Below, piece after piece: positions 22,599-34,700 of a DNA stretch of 64,000 nt. Origin of the DNA: Sipunculus nudus. Lineage: Eukaryota; Annelida; Sipuncula; Golfingiida; Sipunculidae. The stretch covers positions 38,712,401 to 38,776,400 of the forward strand of contig CM049317.1 of NCBI GenBank assembly GCA_026874595.1, in the 5' to 3' direction. The notes under the pieces were generated by a model. That model was not told the origin of the DNA, made no database searches, and saw nothing but the letters and a program-made list of their open reading frames with translations. The position numbers and the translations under genes are program-made. How positions within the stretch are numbered: the first letter of the stretch is position 1; every line of letters starts with the position of its first letter.

Positions 22599-24010
22599 TG
22601 CTGAAATACTGGCATTGGTGCACACAACACAAAATGATTGTAGGTGGGGCCACCAATCTTGCGTACATGAAAGCCATCGAAGATCTATGGTTACTACAGG
22701 CAGATATTTCAAACCACTCTTGGCCTATGAGCACAGATCCATGAAACAAATGTAGGTGGTGCCACAGGTCTTAAGCTTGTATACAACAAAACTATCTGAG
22801 ATGTATCGACATGCATAATATCAAGCTGATATGTAAAATCACTTCTGAGAAATAAGCAGGGACATATACTGTGCAAAAATTATTGTAGGTGGATGGCCTC
22901 ACCAGTCTTGTATATGACAAAGCTATAAGAGATGTATACATATGCCTAATTTCAGGCTGAAATATCAAATCCCTCCTGAGAAATAAGCAGGCACAAACAC
23001 TGTGCAAAAATCCTAGTATGTGGAGACACAACTCAAAGATGCATGGACAAGTCAAAATGTAAGACCAATACATCAAACTTCTCTTTAGTCAGGTAGACTA
23101 GGCTGACCAAGCTCCGGTGAGGAAGGCAGTTGCCCGAAGTGAACCAGAACAAATTGCCAACTGCAGCTACTGCACTAAGTGAACTCTTGACTTGTACTTG
23201 GCTGCACTGAGTAAACTCATCCTGTTGCAAAATCTGTTACAGTTGTTAGTCTGCCAAAGCTATAATTAGATACAGATTAACGTTTGGCCTAATTGGACAG
23301 AATTTGAGGTAATGATTTTATATTAATGCGAATAACTTAAAAAATTTTACAAAATTCAAATCTAATTTTTTTGGGTATACAATTGAATCTTGATTAAATG
23401 AAGTTATATCCCTGAAAAAGGGTTATAGCTTCAGCAATTCTTATGTTAAGTGAGTAAATATATTTCCTGATTTTTTACAAGGTGCATTATGTTCCAGCCC
23501 ATAATTTCAACAAATTACACAATAGTGACCTCATTTTTGGTATATTCATAGGAAATGTATGGTAGAATATGCATACTAAATATGGTCAAAAACAGATCAG
23601 TCTTGAAGTGTAACAATGGGTTTTTAATGGAAAATGGAGGTTTTACCTTAATATCTAAAAAAAATGAAGTCCTAGTGACCCAATTTTCAGTATGGTAGGA
23701 GATTTTGAGGAAATCTAACTATATACAAAATTTTGGATTTGCAGGTCCGATGGTTTCAAAACATGCCCTGTTAAAGGACAAGCAGACGACGGACAAAGGA
23801 CCATGACTATAGCTCAGATAACTTATAGTCAGCTGAGCTAAAATAAGCAAAAAATTGATAGTTTTTTGGATGACTGATTTTTTGCATAAAAGTTGGTGAT
23901 GCTAGTTACGGCTGTTTTTGAGATGGTATGGGCTAACGTACGGACGACAAACGAAAGACAAAGGAAGATGCCACACCATCGCATAAGCTCACAGGTTTAC
24001 TAAAAATTGG
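22599..24010 (+). repeat. Mixed fragments of families C, B and D
   Basis: 22600-23060 has decayed family C monomers (GGTGGGGCCACCAATCTTG near 22637). 23240-23839 is family B with the hairpin at 23811-23839. 23850-24005 is the terminal part of family D (ACCATCGCATAAGCTCACAG). Between 23060 and 23240 the text matches a block near 58130 (TTGGCTGCACTGAGT). Confidence 0.65.
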
Positions 24011-24626
24011 AAAATGGAAGAGATGATCAAGCAGCAAGTAGGCCTTTTCTGCTTATGCAACAGGGGAGAAAATAAAACAATCTTTTTCATTATTCATACA
24101 AAATTCATTTCCTATGATTAAAAATATATTATTTCACAGTCTGATATTTTATATTCCAGAGATGAAAAGACTGCAGATTTATCAATTGTTTGATAGAATA
24201 ACTTGCTGAATGGAACACTTCACCTTTCTATGCTGAACTGTTTGTTTGACTAGTCACCAACAGACATGGCAATTGTCATGGCATTTAATTGCAAGTTAAC
24301 AAAAACTGACATCTGGCGAGTGATCATGCAGGCATAGCTGGGTCGGTCGGACATTCAGGTCAGCAATTTGACTAAGTCTGGGAAAAATCTGGCCTCTCTG
24401 GCTTAGACCCACACATAAGTTGACTCCCCTTTCCTAGATAGATATTTTTGGAGCACATTCCTTGATGTATATATGCAGATATTTATGGTACAAACATAAA
24501 GCCTTCACCTTTGATTAACTTTTAAAACAAAAAGGAATATGGCATACCTTTGTGAGAAAACCCTTGATAATATCTACATTAAGATTAAAACTAATAACAT
24601 ATATTCACAGGCTTGTCTTGCTTTAC

Positions 24627-24731
24627 CTTGTTTGGAGCAGCTCTGTCTCCTAACATTGGTCGGAAAGGAGAAAACAGGGACACCTCAATTTCATGAATTC
24701 TAACAGAGGGGTCATGCAACATGGTGCACAC
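24627..24731 (-). CDS. LIG4: LIG4 exon 5 (residues 220-254)
   Basis: A 35-codon exon, phase 0 at both ends, with acceptor AATTTCAG and donor GTAAAG. It encodes [19 protein letters not shown] and [16 protein letters not shown], matching human VCRQLHDPSVGLSDISITL and FSAFKPMLA. This is the end of the DNA-binding domain and the linker to the adenylation domain; FxPMLA is the conserved ligase stretch just before the catalytic domain. Confidence 0.96.
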
Positions 24732-25231
24732 CTGAAATTCATAATCATACATGTTTAACAAGAGGGGTCATGTGACATTCTGCACACCTGAAACATCACA
24801 AATTATACTGGTACATATTAAGTTTCTGTGAAATAAGAACCAGATTTCTCTGGTGAAGAGATACCTGCACAGACTGTAGTTAACACCATTATCTATAAAC
24901 AACTTTATAATCCTTTAAAATAACAATCTCAATTTTTCAATATTTGCCATTAGCAGACAAACAGTTAGCAAATAAGTTAATCCTGTTGAGAGGGGATCTT
25001 GATATCTTTAAATTGTCTTCTAGATAATAACTATCCTCTGGGCTCATTGCTTCCTAGCCATCAGCTTAGATGTTTCTCAAGTGTGCAGTAAAATGTGGTA
25101 TTTTGTAGTTTTTTTGTCTGAATACCTTCCTGACTACCATTGCTGTACTTCATTTCAAATCAGTGCATCACCCCCTCCTTAAATTAAGTTTTACAAAGAA
25201 TTTTGTGAAATAAATCCATCTCTGCAGTATT
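24732..25231. other. LIG4 intron 4, distal part
   Basis: Unique AT-rich sequence. A short direct duplication near the exon 5 acceptor repeats AACAAGAGGGGTCATG-type text (24705-24790). No gene is seen. Confidence 0.4.
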
Positions 25232-26361
25232 ATTTGTGTCATCATTTTTGAGCTAGATGATATTCCTTCATTTACACCATTCAGTATTATTTGTGTCATC
25301 ATAATTGAGTTAGATGATATTCCTTCATTTACACCATTCAGTATTATTTGTGTCATCATTATTGAGTTAGATGATATTCCTTCATTTCCATCATTCAGTA
25401 TTATTTGTGTCATCACTATTGAGTTAGATGATATTCCTTCATTTACATCATTCAGTATTATTTGTGTCATCATTATTGAGTTAGATGATATTCCTTCATT
25501 TACATCATTCAGTATTATTTGTGTCATCATAATTGAGTTAGATGATATTCCTTCATTTACACCATTCAGTATTATTTGTGTCATCATTATTGAGTTAGAT
25601 GATATTCCTTCATTTACACCATTCAGTATTATTTGTGTCATCATTATTGAGTTAGATGATATTCCTTCATTTACATCATTCAGTATTATTTGTGTCATCA
25701 TTATTGAGTTAGATGATATTCCTTCATTTACATCATTCAGTATTATTTGTGTCATCATTATTGAGTTAGATGATATTCCTTCATTTACATCATTCAGTAT
25801 TATGTGTGTCATCATAATTGAGTTAGATGATATTCCTTCATTTACATCATTCAGTATTATTTGTGTCATCATTATTGAGTTAGATGATATTCCTTCATTT
25901 ACATCATTCAGTATTATTTGTGTCATCATTATTGAGTTAGATGATATTCCTTCATTTACATCATTCAGTATTATTTGTGTCATCATTATTGAGTTAGATG
26001 ATATTCCTTCATTTACATCATTCAGTATTTTTGTGTCATCATTATTGAGTTAGATGATATTCCTTCATTTACATCATTCAGTATTATTTGTGTCATCATA
26101 ATTGAGTTAGATGATATTCCTTCATTTACATCATTCAGTATTATTTGTATCATCATTATTGAGTTAGATGATATTCCTTCATTTACATCATTCAGTATTT
26201 TTGTGTCATCATTATTGAGTTAGATGATATTCCTTCATTTACATCATTCAGTATTATTTGTGTCATCATAATTGAGTTAGATGATATTCCTTCATTTACA
26301 TCATTCAGTATTATTTGTATCATCATTATTGAGTTAGATGATATTCCTTCATTTGCATCAT
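25232..26361 (+). repeat. 57-nt minisatellite abutting LIG4 exon 4 donor
   Basis: About 20 units of 57 nt built on GAGTTAGATGATATTCCTTC, ATTTACATCATTCAGTATTA and TTTGTGTCATCATTATT. Two units lack one T (GTATTTTTGTG at 26025 and 26195), marking a 170-bp higher-order duplication. Because 57 is divisible by 3 the minus strand is open for 272 codons with a 19-residue repeat; I regard that as an artefact. The last unit (ATTTGCATCATGCA) ends within about 10 nt of the exon 4 splice donor at 26370. Confidence 0.95.
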
Positions 26362-26370
26362 GCAAAATAC

Positions 26371-26679
26371 CTTTGCTAAACTCATCTTGACATTAAACAG
26401 GTCCTCAGCATCCTGGTGGAAGATGCTGAAGATTGACTGCTGACTCAGCCCCATCTTCATCTCCTTCATTATCATCCTGATCAGCCACTTCTGCTCTAGT
26501 GCTGTCAGCTTCCGTAGCATCTGCATAAGGCTCTTCTCCACAACATCATGATTCTTTGCAGCATTGTTCTGTGCCACAGCATCCAGATACTTGTTTACTT
26601 CCTCCACTGTTAGAGAGCTCTTGTCAGGACATCTTGGTTTTAATACATAGTAAGCAACACTGGCAAAGTCCCCGGCATC
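26371..26679 (-). CDS. LIG4: LIG4 exon 4 (residues 117-219)
   Basis: A 103-codon exon, the longest in the window, with acceptor TTACTAG and donor AAG/GTATTT. It begins DAGDFASVAYYVLKPRCP and contains ALEQKWLIRMI, MGLSQQSIFSIFHQDAEDL; these are the strongly conserved DNA-binding-domain helices of LIG4 (human ALEQKWLIRMIIKDLKLG and IFSVFHNDAAEL). The intron just past the donor is a 57-nt minisatellite that starts within about 10 nt of the splice site. Confidence 0.97.
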
Positions 26680-28128
26680 CTAGTAAATAAAATCAATTTA
26701 TTATAATTTTTTTTTGTATTTTGAGCCCCCTGGAGTGAGCAATCTTATCCTATCCATACATAAAACATGAGACCCACAGTTCACAGTGTTCATCTGATTA
26801 GCTGACCTTGAAGGTAAGAATAATATATAAAGAGCAATGCATGCAAACATGCATAATACGCCCATGTATTAATATGTATCTTGTGACATATGATGTGAAT
26901 TTTTATGAGAAGGTAATTCAGGTCAGAAATTTTATTGGTACATATGATATGTATAATAAGTTTCATGACAATCCATGGGATTTTTGGTAAGTCATCAAGG
27001 TGCCTCCGATGTGCGGTGACCTCTGACCTCATTAAATATGTGTGGATTTTGTTAGATATCCAACTTGGCCGAGATATTTTATTTGAACATTTCTGAGGAG
27101 CTTAATCAAATTCCTTCATATTCTTTGTAAGTTATCTCTGCATCACCACAAAGTAGCCTAGTGAAATGTGACATTATGTATGGGTGAGGGTTGCCCATAA
27201 TTGAACTTGAACTAGATAACCTGTTGGTATGTAGTTATGGTGAGTGTCATGACAATGGCCGCAGCACTAAAAGTTAATAGAAAGAAAGACGGACAGACAG
27301 ACGGTGGGTTTACAATAAAACTCCCATCATATAACGGCCGTACAATAACAAGGGACCCATGGGTCTTAATAATATCAAATGAAGATAAAGTCTGAGAGGA
27401 AGAGGTAATATAGGCCATGGTTGGTTGATATACTTGGTTTATATTGATAAGTAAGAAATTGTTGCAAATAATACTTTGTGACCTGACCATGTGTTTCCTA
27501 ATGTTGAAACAGAAGCATGTGAGCAGTTTGTGAACATACAATCTGTACTATTACCATGATCATTGGTAGGTTTTTTTTATAAACTGTTGACAGTTCAGCC
27601 GTTAACACACACAGTCTATAGGTGCAAGGACTTGATGGTGTGTGTGTGTGTGTGTGGGGTGTGTGTGTGTGTGAGTGTTTGGGGTGGATGGAATTTGGGA
27701 GTTACAACATCTCTGCATATACATACAGGATAATCTCTTAATTCAACAGTACTTATAGGATAAAAAAGTTCATACCCAATTAATGAATATTTAACAAGGG
27801 ACCCATGGGTCACTGCGTTCAGCTCGTATTAATGATCATAAAATATGATCTGGAAGAAGGGGCAGACATATGATGGTTTTGTGTGGTAATATAAGCTGAA
27901 TTATGAGGATGATGGCTTTAACTCAAGTTATTTAAAGATTTTGATAAAATCTGTGGAGAGGGAAAGGACTGATGTCATTTATATTTTTTTTACATTTGGA
28001 AAAGGAGTGCTATTGTCACACAGGTTTTGACTTGGCCTAATAACTTTGTCTACATTGCAGCAGAAGTATTTTAAGAAAATCGTCCTCTATAAGTCATGTT
28101 AATTATCATGCTTTTCATAAAGGAGTTA
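26680..28128. repeat. LIG4 intron 3: family F copy and two family E copies
   Basis: Family F lies at about 26825-27345 (ACATGCATAATACGCCC at its start, GGTGGGTTTACAATAAAAC at its end). Family E heads are at 27349 and 27794; the second has a body that matches 63560-63735 (GGAGTGCTATTGTCACACAG). A GT microsatellite is at 27640-27675. Confidence 0.65.
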
Positions 28129-31100
28129 CCGTATTTCCTTGAAAAGACGCTGGACCTTAAATAGTCACCTGCCTTATTTAGTTGCTGGGGCAAATCAATG
28201 TCCCAGAAAAATAAACGCCAGCGTTAAATAGACGCCGATCTTGTTCAGAGGCCCATTGTCAGAGTAGTTTCCATGTTTTCCTTGAGATGTCTTTTCCTGT
28301 CACTATAGTTGGTGAATTTACCAGCCAAATTGACCGGAGATTTTATGAATTTCAGTTCGTGTTTGTGTTCATAATATTTTTGATTCCTTAATAAATCTTT
28401 CTTTTTTACTTATGTGTATGCCTGTTTCCATAAGAGACACTAAATATTCCAGATTTGTCCATTATGAGTAAAGCCGATCACTGGTTCTAATAAACGCTAC
28501 ACTATCACTAATAAAGGCTAACCCTATCAGTGCTGTCAAGCTACGTAAAAATAGTGCCGTTTGCCACAAGCGGTACAAGTTGGGATGTTGAGAGTCTAAC
28601 TCTGGTTGAATGCAATTGTTCAAATACATCTGGGCACATATTTATTGTGTAGCATAAAAGCACCAAGTGATGGTGTGAAGGAGTACAGTTGAAGCTACTG
28701 TCCAGCCATATAACACTCCTTGCTTTTATTTTTTAAACGCTTTTAAGTGCGTCCCCAATTTTACCAAAACTACGCTTCTAAGATAATCTTAATAGTTAAA
28801 ACAGTATTTACTCTTTTCAAGAACTATGAATTCAGTGGAATTATTTCGGCAGTAAATGACACATACCAGTATATACCAGGTCAGAATCGCTTGAATACAC
28901 TGTGTCAAGCTGAATCAGTTAAAAGACGGGAGGAAAATGTATGAAAAAAAATTATGCTGTGCCCTTACAAGTATCAACACCCGTATATCTACTGAACCAA
29001 TGTTACCAGTTGTATGTGGTGCACATTTAATAGAAGAGCCACCCCGTGTTTAAAGAGAAACAATGTTACCAATGGCACATGGTGTAAAATAAATGGAACA
29101 GCCACATGAAACACCAGGGTACCTGGTTTCTAGAGGCCGGCCAAGACAGAATCTTGTTGACAACTGTAATCTGTAGCCTTGATTCCCCATAAATTCTTAT
29201 AATGGAAAGTGATTGTGGAGACTGCATGTGTCCCATATCCCTATGGCACCTAAGGAAATTTTATAAACACAATCCTTGTACGGGCGAGGTTTTCACTTGT
29301 GTCCCTGAGAAGTGATTGCCAGGTTTATTGTTTTGACATGTTCATTTTTTAGCGAACCTGTGAGCTTATGCGATTGCTCAGTGTTGTCCGTCTGCTGTCC
29401 GTGGCTGTAAGTCAAAAACCGTAGGAGCTAGCAGCTCCAAATTACATGTAAGAATTTGTCACATGTGAGACTTGGTGCCCTAGAGGATACAAGGTAAATG
29501 TTGTCGCATGCCAGTGTTTTTCTATAATTCCCTCTAAAACGTCAATAAATAGTCAAGGTCACCCACCTTCGAACTTGACCATGATTTTGTAAATATACAT
29601 CAGCACCAAAGAAATAAAATTCCTTGAGTAAACCCTTTTGACATATCATGCTCACAAAGTAAATATTAACACATGCCAGTGTTTTTCTGTAATTCCCTCT
29701 AAAACGTTGAAAAATAAGTCAAGGTCACCCACCTTCGAACTTGACCGAGATTTTGGTAATATACATCAGCACCAGAGAAATAAAATTCCTACAGTAAATC
29801 CTTTTCAAGATATTCTGCTCACAAGGTTAATGTTAACTCATGCCAGTGTTTTTCTATAATTCCCTCTAAAACATCGAAAAATAAGTCAAGGTCACCCATC
29901 TTCTAACTTGTTCAAGATTTTGGTAATATACATCAGCACAGAAGAAATAAAATTCCTATGGTAAATCCTTTTCGAGATATCCTGCTCAAAAGGTAAATGT
30001 TAACACATGCCAGTGTTTTTCTATAATTCCCTCTAAAACGTCGAAAAATAAGTCAAGGTCACCCACCTTTGAACTTGACCGAGATTTTGGTAATATACAT
30101 CAGCACCAGAGAAATAAAATTCCTACAGTAAATCCTTTTCAAGATATCCTGCTCACAAGGTTAATGTTAACGCATGCCAGTGTTTTTCTATAATTCCCTC
30201 TAAAACATCGAAAAATAAGTCAAGGTCACCCATCTTCTAACTTGTTCAAGATTTTGGTAATATACATCAGCACAGAAGAAATAAAAAACCTATGGTAAAT
30301 CCTTTTCGAGATATCCCGCTCGCAAGGTATATGTTAACGCATGCCAGTGTTTTTCTAAAATTCCCTCTAAAACGTCAAAAAATAAGTCAAGGTCACCTAA
30401 CTTCAAACTTGACCAAGATTGAAATTCCTGTGTTGAATACTTTTTGAGATATCCTGCTCACAAGGCAAAAATTGAAAAATCTGATAAAAATTCTTTTATA
30501 ATCAGAAATTGGAGGTGGCACCCCAAAACTTGTGCAGCAGTTACAGGCCGTCAGTGCCAATAATCATAGCATGTTTTATAACAATCCACCAAGTGGTTCC
30601 TGAAAAAATAAGCTTCTAAGTTTTTTTCTATAATTCGCTCTAAAATGTCGAAAAATAAGTCAAGGTCACCCATCTTCGAACTTGACCGAGATTTTGGTAA
30701 TATACATCAGCACCAAAGAAATAAAATTCCTAAAGTAAATCCTTTTCGAAATATCCCGCTCCCAAGGTAAATGTTAACACACGCCGGATGGACGGACGGA
30801 TTTGGTGACGACAATAGCCCTTCAGCATCTAAGGCTGAGGGCTAAAAAAGCAGTGTAGCCAATTGAAAAAGGCTTTCAGTGTTTGAAAACAGATTTGCCA
30901 GCATGGCAAGTTTTAACATGTCAAGTCAAAAGGTCAATCAGTGCACTCAGGTGCAGTCCAGACATCACCATGGCAACTGACCTGGCTCTGCCTGGTGTCC
31001 AAATACAGTCAAGATGTCTAGACAATGTGTCTAGAAACACCGTCTAGATGTCTAGAACCTGCCAACTGTGTCAGATCTTACAATAGGTCATATTACGCTC

Positions 31101-31713
31101 TATATCTATTAATAACTTTGGCAAACTACCAACCATTTAAGATTTGTCAACAGGTCAAGTTTCAGTCTGTAAGAGTCAGTGGTAAGTTTCAGTCTGTAAG
31201 CGCCAGTGGTGCAGTTACATGTGGCACATTAGGTACCCTTGACCTGGTGGAAAGCTGAGCCTCCACTGCCAGTATGCATTAGTAGGTGTGACTCAATAGG
31301 AAGTTGTTCTTAGATTTTAAAGGGAAAAAGCTAAAAATACATTTTAAAATGTTCTTCTCCGAAACCATCCTGCCAAATTGTCCGTTCATCTGTCCCAATG
31401 TCCCTCCCTGGCAAAAACAACATATCAGAAATATCCTGACTGATACATCCTAGTCCCAAACATGCAGGTCCAAAACATCCATTTGGCTGAAATCATAACG
31501 ACTAAGGTAGATATGCAGGACATGAGAGGATCAGTATTAAATTTTAAAAATAAACATTCATACTCCCAAATTTTGCACAGGTTCGCATAAGATTTTAGTT
31601 TTGTCTAATGATCCTGATACTTTTAATAAACACCAGCCTAAAATAGAAGCTGACTGGGTGAAAGCAGCATCTGAAAAAAATAAACCCCTGGGCGTCTATT
31701 CAACGAAATACGG
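28129..31713. mobile_element. TA-flanked DNA transposon, non-autonomous (3585 bp)
   Basis: The left end CCGTATTTCCTTGAAAAGAC and the right end GTCTATTCAACGAAATACGG form terminal inverted repeats of about 21 bp with three mismatches, each bordered by TA (28127-28128 and 31714-31715). Inner subterminal blocks with AATAAACGCC/AATAAACACC wording mirror each other. A TA target duplication with CCGTATTT ends fits the Tc1/mariner-pogo superfamily. No transposase remnant was recognised; the interior holds another element (29345-30846). Confidence 0.7.
29345..30846. mobile_element. Element with ~167-bp internal tandem repeats and hairpin ends
   Basis: The left end TTTTTTAGCGAACCTGTGAG is the reverse complement of the family D end and is followed by GTCCGT microsatellite-like text. 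The core has about seven monomers of about 167 bp (ATGCCAGTGTTTTTCT near 29509, 29671, 29839, 30007, 30175, 30342, and a last diverged unit near 30610). The right end has GGATGGACGGACGGA and then a hairpin whose arms are TAGCCCTTCAGC and GCTGAGGGCTA (30817-30846), then AAAA. This layout resembles Helentron-associated elements with central satellite repeats. Confidence 0.65.
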
Positions 31714-31716
31714 TAA

Positions 31717-34700
31717 CTATTATTCAATAACAAGAAACGGGTATTCGACAAGCGACTACTTGTATCCACCAAAATCAGAGTTGAACTGGTGAAGTGAGGC
31801 ATGGATTGAGTGGCAAGGGGAAGTAGAGTGAGGTCTGTTGCATAATAGCCTGGATGTCTGCAGCTTAAATGTGTACGTAAATTGCGCCATCACCAAAAAA
31901 TCCAGAAAGCTGTCCAAGTTGTATACATATGCAAAATTTAAAGCAGATAAGTAGAACCACTACTTGAATATGAGTGATTTTATCCCACAGCAGACAATCA
32001 GAAGGATACTGTGCAAAAATGGAGGCAGGTGGCGCCACAAATATTGTGTATGATTAAGAGCTAGGTGAGATATATACACATGGAAAATTTCAGGGGGATA
32101 TGTCCAACCAGTCCTGAGATATATGCCTGAATGTCTGCAGCGTTAACATAAATGTAGATGGTGCCACCTGCCAAAAAAATTGAGAAAGCTATTCAAGATG
32201 TATAAACTTGCAAAATTTTAAGCAGATAAGTCAAACCACTACTGAGATATGAGTGATTTTAGCCCACGGCAGACAAACAGATGGTGCAAAAATGGTTGCA
32301 GGTGGCCCGTCCAATTTTGTGTATGTTAAATAGCTATGTGAGATCTATACACATGGAAAATTTTGGCCTAATCAGTCATATGGTTCCTGAGATATGAGCT
32401 CAGATGTCTGCAGCGTTAACTTGAATGTAGGTGGCGCCACCTGTCATAAAATCAAGAAAGCTGTCCAGGATGTATAAACCTGCAAAATTTTAGGCAGTTA
32501 TGTCAAACCACTACAGAGAAATGAGTGATTTCAGCCCACGGCAGACAAACAGACATAGAGGTGGCGCACCCAGTCTGCAGAAACTGATTGAACACCTCAT
32601 GATCAATATGTATGCCGAACATCATGACCATCAGTGTTGTAGTTATTGAGATACTGCAGTTTTTGTATCAAATTTTTCATTATTCTGGGGGGTATTTTGG
32701 AGCCATACAGCTTAAAGAATATGGGTAACAGAGACCTAATTTCAGGTTTTCATGGAGACTTTTCATGGGTCTCCCTATGTGTCAAGAATGACGATTCTAG
32801 GTTCAGTTCTAATGATTTGTGCCCTGTTAACAGATATTCATATCTTTAAAGGTCTCAAAAATAGAGAAAAAATTCGTAAAAAAAAACCCGAAAAAATACA
32901 GGTGGTGCCACCAGTCTGCAGAAACTGATGAAACACTCCATGATCAATATCCATGCAAACAATTATGGTGATCCCTGCATTAGTTGTTCAGATACTTCAG
33001 CTTTTGTATCAAATTTTCCATTATTCTGAGCTGTACTATGGAGTGCGACAGCTCAAAGGATATGGGTAACAGAGACCTAATTTTAGGTTTCCATGGAGAC
33101 TTTTCATGGGTCTCCCTGTGTGTCAAGAATGAAGATTTTATGTCCAGTCGTTACGATTTGTACCCTGTTGACAGATTACTACATCCTTAAAGGTCTCTAA
33201 AATAGAGAAAAAAAAATTGTGAAAATTTGAAAAAATACAGGTGGTGCCACCAGTCTGCAGGAACTGATGGAACATCTCTTGATCAATATGTATGCCAAAA
33301 ATCATGACCATCAGTGTTGTAGTTATTGAGATGTTGCAGTTTGTTTTTATCAAATTTTCCATTATTCTGGGGGGTAATTGGGAGCCCCCGACAGCTCAAA
33401 GGATATGGGTAACAGAGACTTTATTTCAGGTTTCCATGGTGACTTTTCATAGGTCTCTCACTGTGTCAAGAATGAAGATTCTAGGTCCAGTCTTTATGAT
33501 TTGTGCCCTGTTAACATAAGTTCACATTTTAAAAGGTCTCAAAAATAGAGAAAAAAATTTGTAAAAATTGAAAAATACAGGTGGCGCCACCAGTCTGCAG
33601 AAACTGATGAAACATCTCTTGATCAATATGTATCCTGAAAATCATGACCATCAGTGTTGTAGTTATTGAGATGTTGCAGTTTGTTTTTATCAAATTTTTC
33701 ATTATGCTGGGGGGTAATTGGGAGCCCCACAGCTCAAAGGATATGGGTAACAGAGACGTTATTTCAGGTTTCCATGGAGACTTTTCATAGGTCCCTCAGT
33801 GTGTCAAGAATGAAGATTCTAGGTCCAGTCTTTACGATTTGTGTCCTGTTAACAGATGTTCACATTTTTAAAGGTCTCAAAAATAGAGAAAACAATTTGT
33901 AAAGAATCGAAAATACAGTTGGCACCACCAGTCTGCAGAAACTTATGAAACATCTCATGATCAATAGGTATGCCAAAAATTATGACCTGCAGTGATGTAG
34001 TTAATGAGATATTGAAGTTTTTGTATGAAATTTTTTACTATTCTAGGGGGTACTTTGTGGCCCCATAGCTCGAAGGATATGGGTAACAGAGACCTAATTT
34101 CTGGTTTCCATGGAGACTTTTCATAGGTCTCTCAGTGTGTCATGAATGAAGATTCTAGGTCCAGTCTTTACGAATTGTGCCCTGTTAACAGATGTTCACA
34201 TTTGTAAAGGTCTCAAAAAAAGAGAAAACAATTTGTAAAGAATCGAAAAATACAGGTGGCGCCACCAGTCTGCAGAAACTCATGAAACATCTCATGATCA
34301 ATAGGTATGCAAAAAATCATGACCTGCAGTGACGTAGTTAATGAGATATTGAAGTTTTTGTATGAAATTTTTTACTATTCTAGGGGGTACTTTGTGGCCC
34401 CCTAGCTCGAAGGATATGGGTAACAGAGACCTAATTTCTGGTTTCCATGGAGACTTTTCATAGGTCTCTCAGTGTGTCATGAATGAAGATTCTAGGTCCA
34501 GTCTTTACGAATTGTGCTCTGTTAACAGATGTTCACATTTGTAAAGGTCTCAAAAAAAAGAGAAAACAATTTGTAAAGAATCGAAAAATACAGGTGGCGC
34601 CACCAGTCTGCAGAAACTCATGAAACATCTCATGATCAATAGGTATGCCAAAAATCATGACCTGCAGTGATGTAGTTAATGAGATATTGAAGATTTTGTA

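Noticed and set aside
25168..25986. A 272-codon open frame on the minus strand with a 19-residue repeat
   Set aside because: It is the 57-nt minisatellite read in a frame without stops. The plus strand is open there too, one-base deletions break the frame elsewhere in the array, and it lies in the LIG4 intron.
29345..30846. A CRISPR-like array because of regularly spaced repeats
   Set aside because: The whole 167-bp unit repeats, with no unique spacers, and the DNA is animal.
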